Below, in pieces: positions 41,578 to 52,023 of a stretch of 64,000 nucleotides of DNA. This DNA comes from DATEGZ01 sp035279905 (GTDB lineage: Bacteria; Acidobacteriota; Vicinamibacteria; Vicinamibacterales; SCN-69-37): contig DATEGZ010000058.1 of assembly GCA_035279905.1 (NCBI GenBank), positions 9,044 to 73,043 on the forward strand, written 5' to 3'. The translations under genes were made by a program, and so were the position numbers. Position 1 is the first letter of the stretch. Every line of letters begins with the position of its first letter. Below the pieces are notes generated by a model. That model searched no databases. It saw nothing but the letters and a program-made list of their open reading frames with translations, and was not told where the DNA came from.

Positions 41578-42594
41578 GTGCCTCAGGTCATCTCATCGGT
41601 TCGACCAGGCTGGGCGGTGCCCGGCGCCTCGGTAGTCGTCTCCGGTATCCACCTGCCGCTCGGCGCCGACGGGCCGCCGCACGTGCTCGTCGGTCCGCAC
41701 AACGCGCACGTCACCGCGGCCTCGCGCCAATCACTTCGCGTCGTCGTGCCGTCACAATCGGAGGGCGGGACGACGTCGATCCGCATCGACGAGCTGCCTG
41801 GCGAGACGGTCTACATCGAGGTCGCGCGCGTGCTCGCGACCGGTGTGCATCAGGTCGACAGCCCGATCTTCGATCGGCTCGGGCGTCTCTACGCGACGCA
41901 CAGCGGCAGCCGCGACACCAAGACGCCCAATCCGCTCTTTCGTGTGAGTCCGGAGGGTGTGCGCGAGCCGCTCGAGGTCGAGATCGCCAACCCGACCGCG
42001 CTGGCTGTGGGACCGGACGGCGCGCTCTTCGTTTCGAGCCGCTTCGACGGACACGTCTATCGCGTCGGTCACGATGACCGCGCCGAGATCTACGCCTCCG
42101 AGCTGGGCGTGCCGACGGGGTTGGCGGTGGCGCCGGACGGGACGCTCTTCGTGGGCGATCGATCGGGGTCGATCCTGCGGGTGTCACCAGGCAAAAAGGT
42201 CGAGACGTTTGCGTCGCTGCCGGCGAGCGTCGCGGCGTTTCACCTGGCGCTCGGCCCGGATCGCAGCCTGTACGTGACGGCGCCGACGCTCGCCTCGCAC
42301 GATCCGGTCTACCGCATCACGCCCGATCGGCTCGTTGATGTCGTCGCGGACGGATTCGGGCGGCCGCAGGGTCTGGCGTTCGACTCGAACGGAACGCTCT
42401 ACGTCGTCGACGCGCTCGCGGGCGCGTCGGGGCTCTACAAGGTGGACATCACGCGGCCCAGGCCGGAGCCCGAGCTCGTCCTGACGAGTCCGGCGCTGAT
42501 CGGCGTCGCGTTCGATCCCGCGGGCGGCGTCGTGCTGGCGTCGAACGACACGTTGTGGAGACTGGAAGTCGACGTGAAACCCTTCTCCGCATAG
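41578..42594 (+). CDS. IPT/TIG plus NHL-type beta-propeller protein
   Basis: A 338-residue protein. The first ~80 residues resemble an IPT/TIG immunoglobulin-like domain (WAVPGASVVVSGIHLP). The rest contains repeated blades of the SMP-30/NHL type: PTALAVGPDGALFVSSRFDGHVYRV, PTGLAVAPDGTLFVGDRSGSILRV and RPQGLAFDSNGTLYVVDALAG. There is no obvious signal peptide. The start is a GTG at 41578. It could be a sugar-lactone-hydrolase-like enzyme or a binding scaffold; metal-ligand residues cannot be assigned with certainty. Its TAG is followed directly by the family C repeat. Confidence 0.7.
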   Translation: MPQVISSVRPGWAVPGASVVVSGIHLPLGADGPPHVLVGPHNAHVTAASRQSLRVVVPSQSEGGTTSIRIDELPGETVYIEVARVLATGVHQVDSPIFDRLGRLYATHSGSRDTKTPNPLFRVSPEGVREPLEVEIANPTALAVGPDGALFVSSRFDGHVYRVGHDDRAEIYASELGVPTGLAVAPDGTLFVGDRSGSILRVSPGKKVETFASLPASVAAFHLALGPDRSLYVTAPTLASHDPVYRITPDRLVDVVADGFGRPQGLAFDSNGTLYVVDALAGASGLYKVDITRPRPEPELVLTSPALIGVAFDPAGGVVLASNDTLWRLEVDVKPFSA

Positions 42595-42680
42595 GTTCGA
42601 CGGGTTCGACGGGTTCGACATGTTCGACTGGTTCCGCAGGTTCCCGAACCCGTGGAACCTGCCGAACCTGCCGAACCTGG
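42595..42680. repeat. Inverted short tandem repeat, family C copy 2
   Basis: It begins one base after the stop codon at 42594. The left part has three GGTTCGACG-type units, then GGTTCCGCAGGTTC (42630-42643); the right part GAACCTGCCGAACC is its inverted copy with one mismatch, followed by another GCCGAACCTG. The left part matches the copy at 4806-4841. On RNA level it would fold into a long hairpin, possibly a terminator without a T-run. Confidence 0.8.
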
Positions 42681-42696
42681 TCTATCCTCTGTCCCC

Positions 42697-44184
42697 ATGT
42701 CTGTCTTCCGGGTCAAACCTCTCGACCAGATCCTGAGCGAGGCTGAAAGCGGCGGCGAACAGTCGCTGAAACGCGTGCTGGGCGGCGGCGATTTGATCAT
42801 GCTGGCGATCGGCGCGGTGATTGGGGCCGGCATCTTCGGGTCGATCGGGTCGGCGGCGGCGGGGCAGGTGGTTGACGGGCAGGTGGTGCGCGTCGGCGCC
42901 GGGCCGGCGCTCGTGCTGTCCTTCGTGCTGCTCGGGGCCTGCTGCGCGCTCGCCGGACTCTGCTACGCCGAGATGGCGTCCATGATTCCGCAGGCGGGCA
43001 GCGCGTATGCCTACTCCTACGCGACGCTCGGCGAGCTGGTCGCGTGGATCATCGGCTGGGACCTGATCCTCGAGTACGCCGTCGGCAACGTCGCGGTCGC
43101 GATCTCCTGGGGCGACTACTTCAAGTCGCTGTTCGCCGGCTGGGTCGACTTTCCCGCGTGGCTGACGACCGGGTATCGGACGGCGCTCCTGAGCAGCGAT
43201 CCGGCGGTCAAGGGCCTGATTGACACCGCGCCGCACGTGTTCGGGATTCCCATCCTTATTAATGTGCCGGCGTTCGCGATCGTGATGATCATCACGTGGC
43301 TGTTGCTTCGCGGGGCGCGCGAGAGCTCGACGGCCAACAACGTGATGGTGATCGTGAAGCTCGCGGTGCTGGCGCTGTTCATCGTGGCGGGCCTCACGCA
43401 CATCAACCCCGCGAACTACACGCCGTTCGCGCCCAACGGCTTCACCGGGATTCACCAAGGCGCGGCGATCGTCTTCTTTGCCTACATCGGCTTCGACGCG
43501 ATCTCGACCGCGGCCGAGGAGACGAAGAACCCGCAGCGGAACCTTCCGATAGGCATCCTGGGCGGGCTGGCGATCTGTACGGTGATTTACATCATCATCG
43601 GCGCGGTCTTAACGGGGATGGTGCCGTACCAGGATCTCGGCAAGGCTGCCGACCCGCTCGCCTACGCGCTGAACGCCACGGGCATGCTGTGGATCGCGAA
43701 GATCGTGGCCCTGGGCGCCGTGTTCTCGATGGCGGCGGTGCTGCTGGTGTTCCAGTACGGCCAGCCGCGCATCTTTTTCGCGATGGCCCGCGACGGCCTG
43801 CTTCCCAAGTGGGCGGCGCGCGTCGATCCGAAGACGCGCATTCCGTACATGACCACGCTCGTGACGGGGCTGTTCGTGGCGGCATGGTCGCTCATCGGCG
43901 ACGCGGGCGAAACGTACGACCTCACGAACATCGGGACGCTCTTCGCGTTCGTGCTCGTCTGCCTGGGGGTCATCGTCCTGCGGCACACCGATCCATCGCG
44001 GCCGCGGCCGTTCCGCGTGAAGTTCGTGTACCTGGTGGGCCTGCTCGGCGCGGCGCTGTGCGTCTTCGTCATGAAGGGCCTGCCGCGCATCGCGTGGGAG
44101 CGGTTTGGGATCTGGCTGCTGATTGGGCTGGTGTTGTACTTCGCCTATGGGTACACCCATAGCAGGCTTCGACGATCAAGTTAG
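42697..44184 (+). CDS. APC family amino acid permease
   Basis: A 495-residue transporter with about 12 membrane segments. It starts SVFRVKPLDQILSEAESGGEQSLKRVLGGGDLIMLAIGAVIGAGIFGSIGSAAAG, the cationic-amino-acid-transporter type opening, and contains SAYAYSYATLGELVAWIIGWDLILEYAVGNVAVAISWGDYF and VFFAYIGFDAISTAAEETKNPQRNLPIGILGGL, a strong APC signature. It probably takes up amino acids by proton symport. I chose the ATG at 42697. Its stop codon is formed inside the left arm of a family A repeat element. Confidence 0.9.
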   Translation: MSVFRVKPLDQILSEAESGGEQSLKRVLGGGDLIMLAIGAVIGAGIFGSIGSAAAGQVVDGQVVRVGAGPALVLSFVLLGACCALAGLCYAEMASMIPQAGSAYAYSYATLGELVAWIIGWDLILEYAVGNVAVAISWGDYFKSLFAGWVDFPAWLTTGYRTALLSSDPAVKGLIDTAPHVFGIPILINVPAFAIVMIITWLLLRGARESSTANNVMVIVKLAVLALFIVAGLTHINPANYTPFAPNGFTGIHQGAAIVFFAYIGFDAISTAAEETKNPQRNLPIGILGGLAICTVIYIIIGAVLTGMVPYQDLGKAADPLAYALNATGMLWIAKIVALGAVFSMAAVLLVFQYGQPRIFFAMARDGLLPKWAARVDPKTRIPYMTTLVTGLFVAAWSLIGDAGETYDLTNIGTLFAFVLVCLGVIVLRHTDPSRPRPFRVKFVYLVGLLGAALCVFVMKGLPRIAWERFGIWLLIGLVLYFAYGYTHSRLRRSS

Positions 44185-44267
44185 AAGTTCGAAGTTAGAA
44201 GTTCGAAGTTAGAGCGAGACCGGTGACACTCAGAACTTCATACTTCAAACTTCGAACTTCACACTTG
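44178..44267. repeat. Inverted tandem-heptamer element, family A copy 2
   Basis: The left arm is alternating AGTTAGA and AGTTCGA heptamers (44180-44214), the centre has GGTGACACTC, and the right arm is AACTTCG-like heptamers (44232-44267). The permease stop codon TAG at 44182-44184 lies in the left arm, and the right arm ends three bases before the next ATG. The GTGACAC core (44223-44229) is shared with copies 1 and 3. Confidence 0.8.
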
Positions 44268-44269
44268 TC

Positions 44270-45367
44270 ATGAGCTTTCCACTTCAAGGCGTCCGCGTCC
44301 TCGACCTGACGCGTCTGGTTCCCGGTGCGTTTGCGACGCTGATGCTCGCCGAGCTCGGGGCGGACGTGATCAAGATCGAGGACCCACGCGGCGGCGATCC
44401 GATGCGGCAGTTGCCGCCGCTCGTCGACGGGCGCGGGGTCTTCGACCTGCTGCTCAATCGCGGCAAGCGCAGCGTCGTGCTCGACTTGAAGGACCCGGGC
44501 GCCCGCGCGTCGCTCGATCGGCTGATCGCGCGGACGGACGTCGTCATCGAGAGCTTCCGGCCGAGCACGGCGAAGCGGCTCGGCGTCGCGGGCGAGCAGA
44601 TTCGCGACAGGCATCCGCGCGTCATTCACTGTTCGATCACCGGCTACGGCCAGACCGGACCGTACGCCGAGCTGCCCGGGCATGATTTGAACTACGTGTC
44701 GATCTCCGGGATGCTCGCGGCGGACCGGCCGGACCCCACCGTGCTGCCGCACGTCTTCATCGCGGACATCGGCGGCGGCGCGATGAGCGCGGTCATCGGG
44801 ATTCTGGCGGCGCTCGTCGGGCGGGCGCGCGACGGGGAAGGGCGCGCGATCGACATCTCGATGCACGAGGCGGCGTTGTACTGGGTGATGCTCCCGGCCG
44901 CGCGCGAGCTCGTCGAGGGCGGACGAGAAGCGATCGACGAGCTGCCGACGTTCGGCCGGCACGCTTGCTACAACGTGTACCGGACGAAGGACAACGAGCT
45001 CATCGCGCTCGGCGCGCTCGAGCTCAAGTTCTGGAAAGCGTTCTGCGACGCAGTGGGCCGGCCGGATCTCACGCCACGCCACCTCACGGATCCTGTTGAC
45101 CAGACTCGACTTCTGGCCGAAGTGCGCCAGATCTTCCTGGCGCGCACGCGTACCGAGTGGCTCGCGTTCTTCCGCGGCCACGACGTGTGCCTTACGCCCG
45201 TGAACTCGCCGGCCGACGCGATGCGCGATCCGCACATCACCGCGCGCGGGGTGGTGCAGGCTGTGCGCGGCGGACGCGCAATCCTCCCGCCGTTCGTGAC
45301 GGAGACACCCGACCTGCGCCCCGCGCCGGCGCTTGGTGAGCACACGCAGGAAGTGCTCAGCGAGTAA
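44270..45367 (+). CDS. CaiB/BaiF family, alpha-methylacyl-CoA racemase-like
   Basis: A 365-residue class III CoA-transferase-fold protein. It starts LQGVRVLDLTRLVPGAFATLMLAELGADVIKIEDPRGGDPMR, has RSVVLDLKDPGARASL and ITGYGQTGPYAELPGHDLNYVSISGML, and FIADIGGGAMSAVIGILAALVGRARDGEGRAIDISMHEA. The GHDLNY and ADIGGG segments resemble alpha-methylacyl-CoA racemase more than formyl-CoA:oxalate transferase. It may act in branched fatty acid or bile-acid-like CoA metabolism. It is flanked by repeats on both sides. Confidence 0.82.
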   Translation: MSFPLQGVRVLDLTRLVPGAFATLMLAELGADVIKIEDPRGGDPMRQLPPLVDGRGVFDLLLNRGKRSVVLDLKDPGARASLDRLIARTDVVIESFRPSTAKRLGVAGEQIRDRHPRVIHCSITGYGQTGPYAELPGHDLNYVSISGMLAADRPDPTVLPHVFIADIGGGAMSAVIGILAALVGRARDGEGRAIDISMHEAALYWVMLPAARELVEGGREAIDELPTFGRHACYNVYRTKDNELIALGALELKFWKAFCDAVGRPDLTPRHLTDPVDQTRLLAEVRQIFLARTRTEWLAFFRGHDVCLTPVNSPADAMRDPHITARGVVQAVRGGRAILPPFVTETPDLRPAPALGEHTQEVLSE

Positions 45368-45371
45368 GGCG

Positions 45372-45442
45372 GGACTTCTCAGCTCGCCCCGGACTTCTCA
45401 GATCGCCTTCCCGGACTTCCTGAATATCCCCGGACTTCCCGA
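45372..45442. repeat. Short tandem intergenic repeat, family B copy 2
   Basis: Units GGACTTCTCAG at 45372 and 45391, GGACTTCCTGA at 45413 and GGACTTCCCGA at 45432, spaced 19-22 bases. GGACTTCTCAG is the reverse complement of the CTGAGAAGTCC unit of copy 1 at 24799-24864. It starts four bases after the racemase stop codon and lies upstream of uvrA. Confidence 0.8.
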
Positions 45443-45448
45443 GTGCAC

Positions 45449-45454
45449 TAGAAT
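45449..45454 (+). promoter_or_regulatory. Candidate -10 hexamer TAGAAT before uvrA
   Basis: TAGAAT, five of six matches to the consensus, 43 bases before the uvrA ATG, at the edge of the family B repeat. No clear -35 and no LexA-type box was recognised. Confidence 0.35.
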
Positions 45455-45497
45455 GGTCTATTGGCGTGGCCTCGATTGACCCCGCCTGTACGCACCT

Positions 45498-48353
<2,856 letters not shown>

Positions 48354-48473
48354 CGCTTGTGGCGGGCATGACACTGTGCCGTTGCCCGGAGTGTGGTAGT
48401 TCTGACACGGCTTAGCCGATTTGGCGCCCTCCTCCCCGGAGTGCCTCTTCCCCTAAGTTAAACCAAATGATAG

Positions 48474-48495
48474 GGTTACCAGGTCTAAGGTAACC
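48474..48495. promoter_or_regulatory. Palindrome GGTTACC-N8-GGTAACC upstream of lpxC
   Basis: A perfect 7-base inverted repeat with an 8-base spacer, ending 12 bases before the -24 element of the candidate lpxC promoter. It may be a regulator site or an RNA hairpin. Confidence 0.5.
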
Positions 48496-48506
48496 GGAAT
48501 TACGGT

Positions 48507-48522
48507 TGGCAATGCGCTTGCT
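48507..48522 (+). promoter_or_regulatory. Candidate sigma-54 (-24/-12) promoter of lpxC
   Basis: TGGCAATGCGCTTGCT: GG at 48508-48509 and GC at 48520-48521 with ten bases between. It matches TGGCA of the -24 box and TTGCT of the -12 box exactly, the best sigma-54-type site in the window. Transcription would start about 14 bases before the ATG at 48547. Confidence 0.6.
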
Positions 48523-48546
48523 TAATAAGGCTGCCGACAAGGTGTG

Positions 48547-49458
48547 ATGGCCAATCAGCGAACCCTTCGTAGGATGGCTCACTGCGCCGGGATCGGGCTT
48601 CATTCCGGGCACAAAGTGACGCTGGCGCTCAAGCCTGCTCCCGCAGATCACGGCATTCGCTTCTATCGCACCGACCTCGGCGGCGTCGAAATTCCGGCCC
48701 GCGTCTCGCACCTCGCTGGACGGCCGCAGCTGCAGACCGGGCTCGTCTCGGACCGCGCGTCGGTCGAGACCATCGAACACTTGCTGTCGGCGCTCCGGAG
48801 CCTCGGCATCGACAACGCGTCGGTCGAGCTCAACCATCCGGAAGTGCCGATCATGGACGGCAGCGCGGCGCCCTGGGTCTACCTGATTCAGGACGACGCC
48901 GGCATTCGCGAGCTCGCCGCGCCGCGCAAGACGATCCAGATTCTTCGTCCGATTCAGGTGCAGCACGGCGACAAGCGCATCGCGCTGTACCCGTCGGACC
49001 GTTTCAAAGTCAGCTACACGATCTCCTTCGACCATCCACTCCTGCGGCACCAGCAAAAGACGGTCGATATCGACGAGCAGACGTTCGTCGACGAGATCGC
49101 GCCGGCACGGACATTCGGCTTCCTGAAGGAAGTCGAAATGCTGCGCCAGCGCGGTCTCGCGCTCGGCGGATCGCTCGAGAACGCGATCGTCCTCGGCGAA
49201 ACGGGCGTGCTCAACCCGCTCCGCTTCGACGACGAGTTCGTGCGCCACAAGATTCTGGATGTGATCGGCGATCTCGCGCTGGTCGGCCACCCGCTGCTCG
49301 GGCACCTGGTCGTGCACCGCGGCGGCCACGCGCTCCACACGGCCTTTGCGGCCGAGCTCCTGCGCCAGCGCGACTGCTGGCAGTTCGTCGAAACCGGCGA
49401 CTTCGCGGCCGGCGTCCGTCACGCCGCGGCGACGCCCGCGGCGGCTGAAGCGCGCTAG
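48547..49458 (+). CDS. lpxC: UDP-3-O-acyl-N-acetylglucosamine deacetylase
   Basis: A 303-residue zinc deacetylase, the first committed step of lipid A synthesis. It has GIGLHSGHKVTLALKPAP, TIEHLLSALRSLGIDNASVELNHPEVPIMDGSAAPWV (zinc-ligand histidine in EHLLSAL), ARTFGFLKEVEMLRQRGLALGGSLENAIVL, and the C-terminal FVRHKILDVIGDLALVGHPLLGHLVVHRGGHALH with further zinc ligands and the catalytic histidine. AAGGTG lies before the ATG at 48547 (a GTG at 48544 is also in frame). Its presence argues for an LPS-containing outer membrane. The end overlaps the convergent gene by four bases. Confidence 0.96.
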   Translation: MANQRTLRRMAHCAGIGLHSGHKVTLALKPAPADHGIRFYRTDLGGVEIPARVSHLAGRPQLQTGLVSDRASVETIEHLLSALRSLGIDNASVELNHPEVPIMDGSAAPWVYLIQDDAGIRELAAPRKTIQILRPIQVQHGDKRIALYPSDRFKVSYTISFDHPLLRHQQKTVDIDEQTFVDEIAPARTFGFLKEVEMLRQRGLALGGSLENAIVLGETGVLNPLRFDDEFVRHKILDVIGDLALVGHPLLGHLVVHRGGHALHTAFAAELLRQRDCWQFVETGDFAAGVRHAAATPAAAEAR

Positions 49459-49739
49459 TTCCCGTCCGTCTCTTCCGCCTGATTCGCCCGGCGCACGATC
49501 GACATCATCCGCTCGACTTCGAAGCGGTTGAAGCTCATGAACAGGCTTTCCTTCAGGTAGACCCGCAGCTCGTCGTCCGTCATCTGCTGGACGAGGAACT
49601 GGAACTCGCGGTCGACTTCCTCGAAGCCGTACTCGAGCTCGCGGCGCCGGGCCAGATCGCGAGAGATCGCCTCGATGACGGCCAGCACGTCGCCGTCGAG
49701 CTCGACGGGCGTGCCGGCGGTGGTCTTGATCGTCCGCAT
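49455..49739 (-). CDS. Small hypothetical protein of the ECF-sigma/STAS unit
   Basis: A 94-residue acidic, probably helical, soluble protein with no recognised domain. It starts RTIKTTAGTPVELDGDVLAVIEAISRDLARRRELEYGFEEV and has QFLVQQMTDDELRVYLKESLFMSFNRFEVERMMSIVRR. It is translated two bases after the STAS gene, the last gene of the three-gene sigma factor unit, so it may take part in the same regulatory path, for example as a partner of the STAS protein. Function unknown. Confidence 0.65.
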   Translation of the reverse strand: MRTIKTTAGTPVELDGDVLAVIEAISRDLARRRELEYGFEEVDREFQFLVQQMTDDELRVYLKESLFMSFNRFEVERMMSIVRRANQAEETDGN

Positions 49740-49741
49740 GG

Positions 49742-50083
49742 CTAGCCTCCGAAGCTCGCGAGCGCCGACGCCTGATCAGCGTGGACCTCGAGGAAGTTGT
49801 GCGCGCCCGTCATCGTGAGCATCGTCTCGACGCGCTTCTGGACGTTGGCGAGCTTGAACGCGCCGCCGGCCGCGCTGGCCTGCCGGTACAGGTCCATCAG
49901 ACAACCGATCGTCGCGCTGTCGACGTAGCCGACCGGCGCCAGGTCGACGAGGATCTTCTTCTCGCCGCCGACGATCAGCGCCGACACCGCCGACGCGAAA
50001 TCGGAAAGGATCGGGTAGGTCAGCCGTGGTTCGTTGACCCGCATGACCAGGACGCCGTCGGCGTGAGTGGTAGTGACGTTCAT
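49742..50083 (-). CDS. STAS domain protein, anti-sigma factor antagonist type
   Basis: A 113-residue single STAS domain: VLVMRVNEPRLTYPILSDFASAVSALIVGGEKKILVDLAPVGYVDSATIGCLMDLYRQASAAGGAFKLANVQKRVETML. The DSATIG segment corresponds to the DSSGLG motif whose serine is phosphorylated in anti-sigma antagonists; here serine is followed by alanine and threonine. The start ATG overlaps the stop of the sigma factor gene (ATGA). The pairing with an ECF sigma factor is not the classic SigB-type arrangement. No kinase gene is adjacent. Confidence 0.85.
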   Translation of the reverse strand: MNVTTTHADGVLVMRVNEPRLTYPILSDFASAVSALIVGGEKKILVDLAPVGYVDSATIGCLMDLYRQASAAGGAFKLANVQKRVETMLTMTGAHNFLEVHADQASALASFGG

Positions 50084-50703
50084 TCGGTTCCTCCGCGAGG
50101 GGACGGCCGGCGCGCCGGCCCGTGAGACTGAAGACGACGGAGCTGCCGGGCGAGTTCAAGCCGTCCGCGATTGATGCGCGACTTCACCGTGCCTTCCGGC
50201 AGCCCGAGCTGATCCGCGATTTCCTGATACGAGAACTCCTGCAGGTCGCGCAGGACGACGGCCTGTCGCAGCGCCGGCGGCAGCTCCGCGAGCGCCTGGC
50301 GGACGAGCTCGCGCAGGTCCGTCTGCTCGAGCTGGCTGTGCGGCCCGCGCTCGCGCGAGACCGGCGTGAGCAGCGACGCGTCGACGTCGCGCGCCATCGT
50401 CTCGCGCTCCTTGCGCACGCTGCGGTAGTGATCGATGCACAGGTTGCGGCTGATGCTGATGAGCCACGTCTGAAAGTTCGCGCGCCGATCGAACGTGTGC
50501 AGCGCCTTGAAGATCTTGAGGAAGATGTCCTGCGTCAGATCCTCGGCCTCGTCGTGGCGGCCGACGAACTTGTACGCGAGGTTGAAGACCTTGCGCCAGT
50601 GCATGCGCACGATCTGATCCCAGGCCGCTTGATCGCCGGCGAGGCACCGCTCGACGAGCGCCTCTGTGCTGGTGGGCGACGTGACGTTTTCCTCAGCGGA
50701 CAT
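50080..50703 (-). CDS. ECF-type RNA polymerase sigma factor
   Basis: A 207-residue sigma-70 family factor with only regions 2 and 4. Region 2: VFNLAYKFVGRHDEAEDLTQDIFLKIFKALHTFDRRANFQTWLISISRNLCIDHYRS. Region 4: LPPALRQAVVLRDLQEFSYQEIADQLGLPEGTVKSRINRGRLELARQLRR. I chose the ATG at 50703; ATGs at 50730 and 50727 are in frame. It is the first gene of a unit with a STAS protein and a small protein, all overlapping or nearly so, and is divergent from lysA with a 75-base gap. Its target promoters are unknown. Confidence 0.9.
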   Translation of the reverse strand: MSAEENVTSPTSTEALVERCLAGDQAAWDQIVRMHWRKVFNLAYKFVGRHDEAEDLTQDIFLKIFKALHTFDRRANFQTWLISISRNLCIDHYRSVRKERETMARDVDASLLTPVSRERGPHSQLEQTDLRELVRQALAELPPALRQAVVLRDLQEFSYQEIADQLGLPEGTVKSRINRGRLELARQLRRLQSHGPARRPSPRGGTE

Positions 50704-50762
50704 CGGGCGGAAACGTGGCGCAGGCATCATAGCAAAAAGCCCGGCCACGCCCCCGCGCCGAG

Positions 50763-50768
50763 TACAAT
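50763..50768 (+). promoter_or_regulatory. Candidate -10 hexamer TACAAT before lysA
   Basis: TACAAT lies ten bases before the GTG at 50779, so the mRNA would be almost leaderless. No clear -35. Confidence 0.35.
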
Positions 50769-50778
50769 CCCGGATCCC

Positions 50779-52023
50779 GTGGCCGGATTTCATCACGCTG
50801 GAGGCGGACTGACCTGCGACGACGTGCAACTGACGGACGTCGCGCGCGCGGCGGGCACGCCCGTCTACGTCTACAGCGCGAATCTCATCACCGAGCGCGT
50901 CGCGGCGCTTGAGCGCGCCTACGCCGGCTATCCGCATCGGCTCCACTACGCGATCAAGGCCAACGCGACCGTCGCCGTCGTTCGCCATCTGCGGTCGCTC
51001 GGGGCGGGCGCCGACGCCAATTCCGGCGGCGAGATCGACGTCGCCCTGCGCGCGGGCTTCGCGCCCGGGGACATCGTCTTTACAGGCGTCGGCAAGACGC
51101 GCGCGGAGCTGAGTCGGGCCGTGGCGCTGGGCGTCCGCGCGATCAACGCCGAGTCGCCCGGCGAGGTTGATCGCATCGAGGCGATCGCGCGCGCGCACGG
51201 CCGGCGCGCGCGGGTCGCCGTGCGCATCAATCCCGACGTGGACGCGCAGAGCCACCCGCACATCTCCACCGGCACGCGCGAGACGAAGTTCGGCATGTCG
51301 ATCGACGAGGCGCGCACGATGGTGCTCGACATGGCCCGCCGGCCGGATCTCGAGGTCGTGGGACTCCACGTGCACGTCGGATCGCAAGTGACGAAGCGCG
51401 AGCCGCTCGAGCGCGCCGCCGAAACGGCGGCCTCGCTCGCGCGCGAGCTCGTCCGCGCGGGCGTCCGGCTCGAGCACCTCGATCTGGGCGGCGGCCTCGG
51501 CATCGCGTACGAACCGGGACAGGACGTGCTGAGCGCGGACGACTACGCGGACGCGATCCTGCCCGCCGTGCGCTCGACCGGGCTCACGCTCGTGCTCGAG
51601 CCCGGCCGCGCGATCGTCGGTCCCGCGGGCGTGCTCGTCACCGAGGTCGTCGATCTCAAGCGGCGCCCGAGCGGCGGCTGGTTCGTGATTGTGGACGCCG
51701 GCATGACCGACCTCCTGCGCCCTGCGTTGTACGGCGCGTGGCACGCGATCGAGCCCGTGCGACCTCGCTCCGGCCAGACGTGGCGTGTCGACGTCGTCGG
51801 GCCCGTGTGCGAGACGAGCGACACGCTCGGCGCCAACCGCGATCTGCCGCCGGTCGAAGTCGGCGACCTGCTCGCGGTGCGTGACGCCGGCGCCTATGGC
51901 GCCGTCATGGCCTCCAACTACAATCGACGGCCGGTGGCGGCCGAGGTGCTCGTCAACGGATCGGAGTGGGCCGTCGTACGGCGCCGCCAGACCGTGGACG
52001 AGATGCTGATGTGGGACGAATGA
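50779..52023 (+). CDS. lysA: Diaminopimelate decarboxylase
   Basis: A 414-residue PLP enzyme, the last step of lysine synthesis. It has TPVYVYSANLITERVAALE, LHYAIKANATVAVVRHLRSLGAGADANSGGEI (the PLP lysine in AIKAN), HVHVGSQVTKREPLERA, LDLGGGLGIAYEPGQ, LEPGRAIVGPAGVLVTEV and GPVCETSDTLG (substrate-binding cysteine). The only start that fits the family N-terminus is the GTG at 50779. The stop overlaps the start of tmk. Confidence 0.95.
   Translation: MAGFHHAGGGLTCDDVQLTDVARAAGTPVYVYSANLITERVAALERAYAGYPHRLHYAIKANATVAVVRHLRSLGAGADANSGGEIDVALRAGFAPGDIVFTGVGKTRAELSRAVALGVRAINAESPGEVDRIEAIARAHGRRARVAVRINPDVDAQSHPHISTGTRETKFGMSIDEARTMVLDMARRPDLEVVGLHVHVGSQVTKREPLERAAETAASLARELVRAGVRLEHLDLGGGLGIAYEPGQDVLSADDYADAILPAVRSTGLTLVLEPGRAIVGPAGVLVTEVVDLKRRPSGGWFVIVDAGMTDLLRPALYGAWHAIEPVRPRSGQTWRVDVVGPVCETSDTLGANRDLPPVEVGDLLAVRDAGAYGAVMASNYNRRPVAAEVLVNGSEWAVVRRRQTVDEMLMWDE

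Noticed and set aside
44270..45367. Formyl-CoA:oxalate CoA-transferase that would complete the oxalate pathway
   Set aside because: The GHDLNY and ADIGGG segments fit alpha-methylacyl-CoA racemase better, and no oxalyl-CoA decarboxylase is adjacent.
48354..48546. A tRNA or known riboswitch before lpxC
   Set aside because: No cloverleaf or familiar riboswitch consensus could be made from the sequence; the promoter-like site explains the conserved-looking part better.
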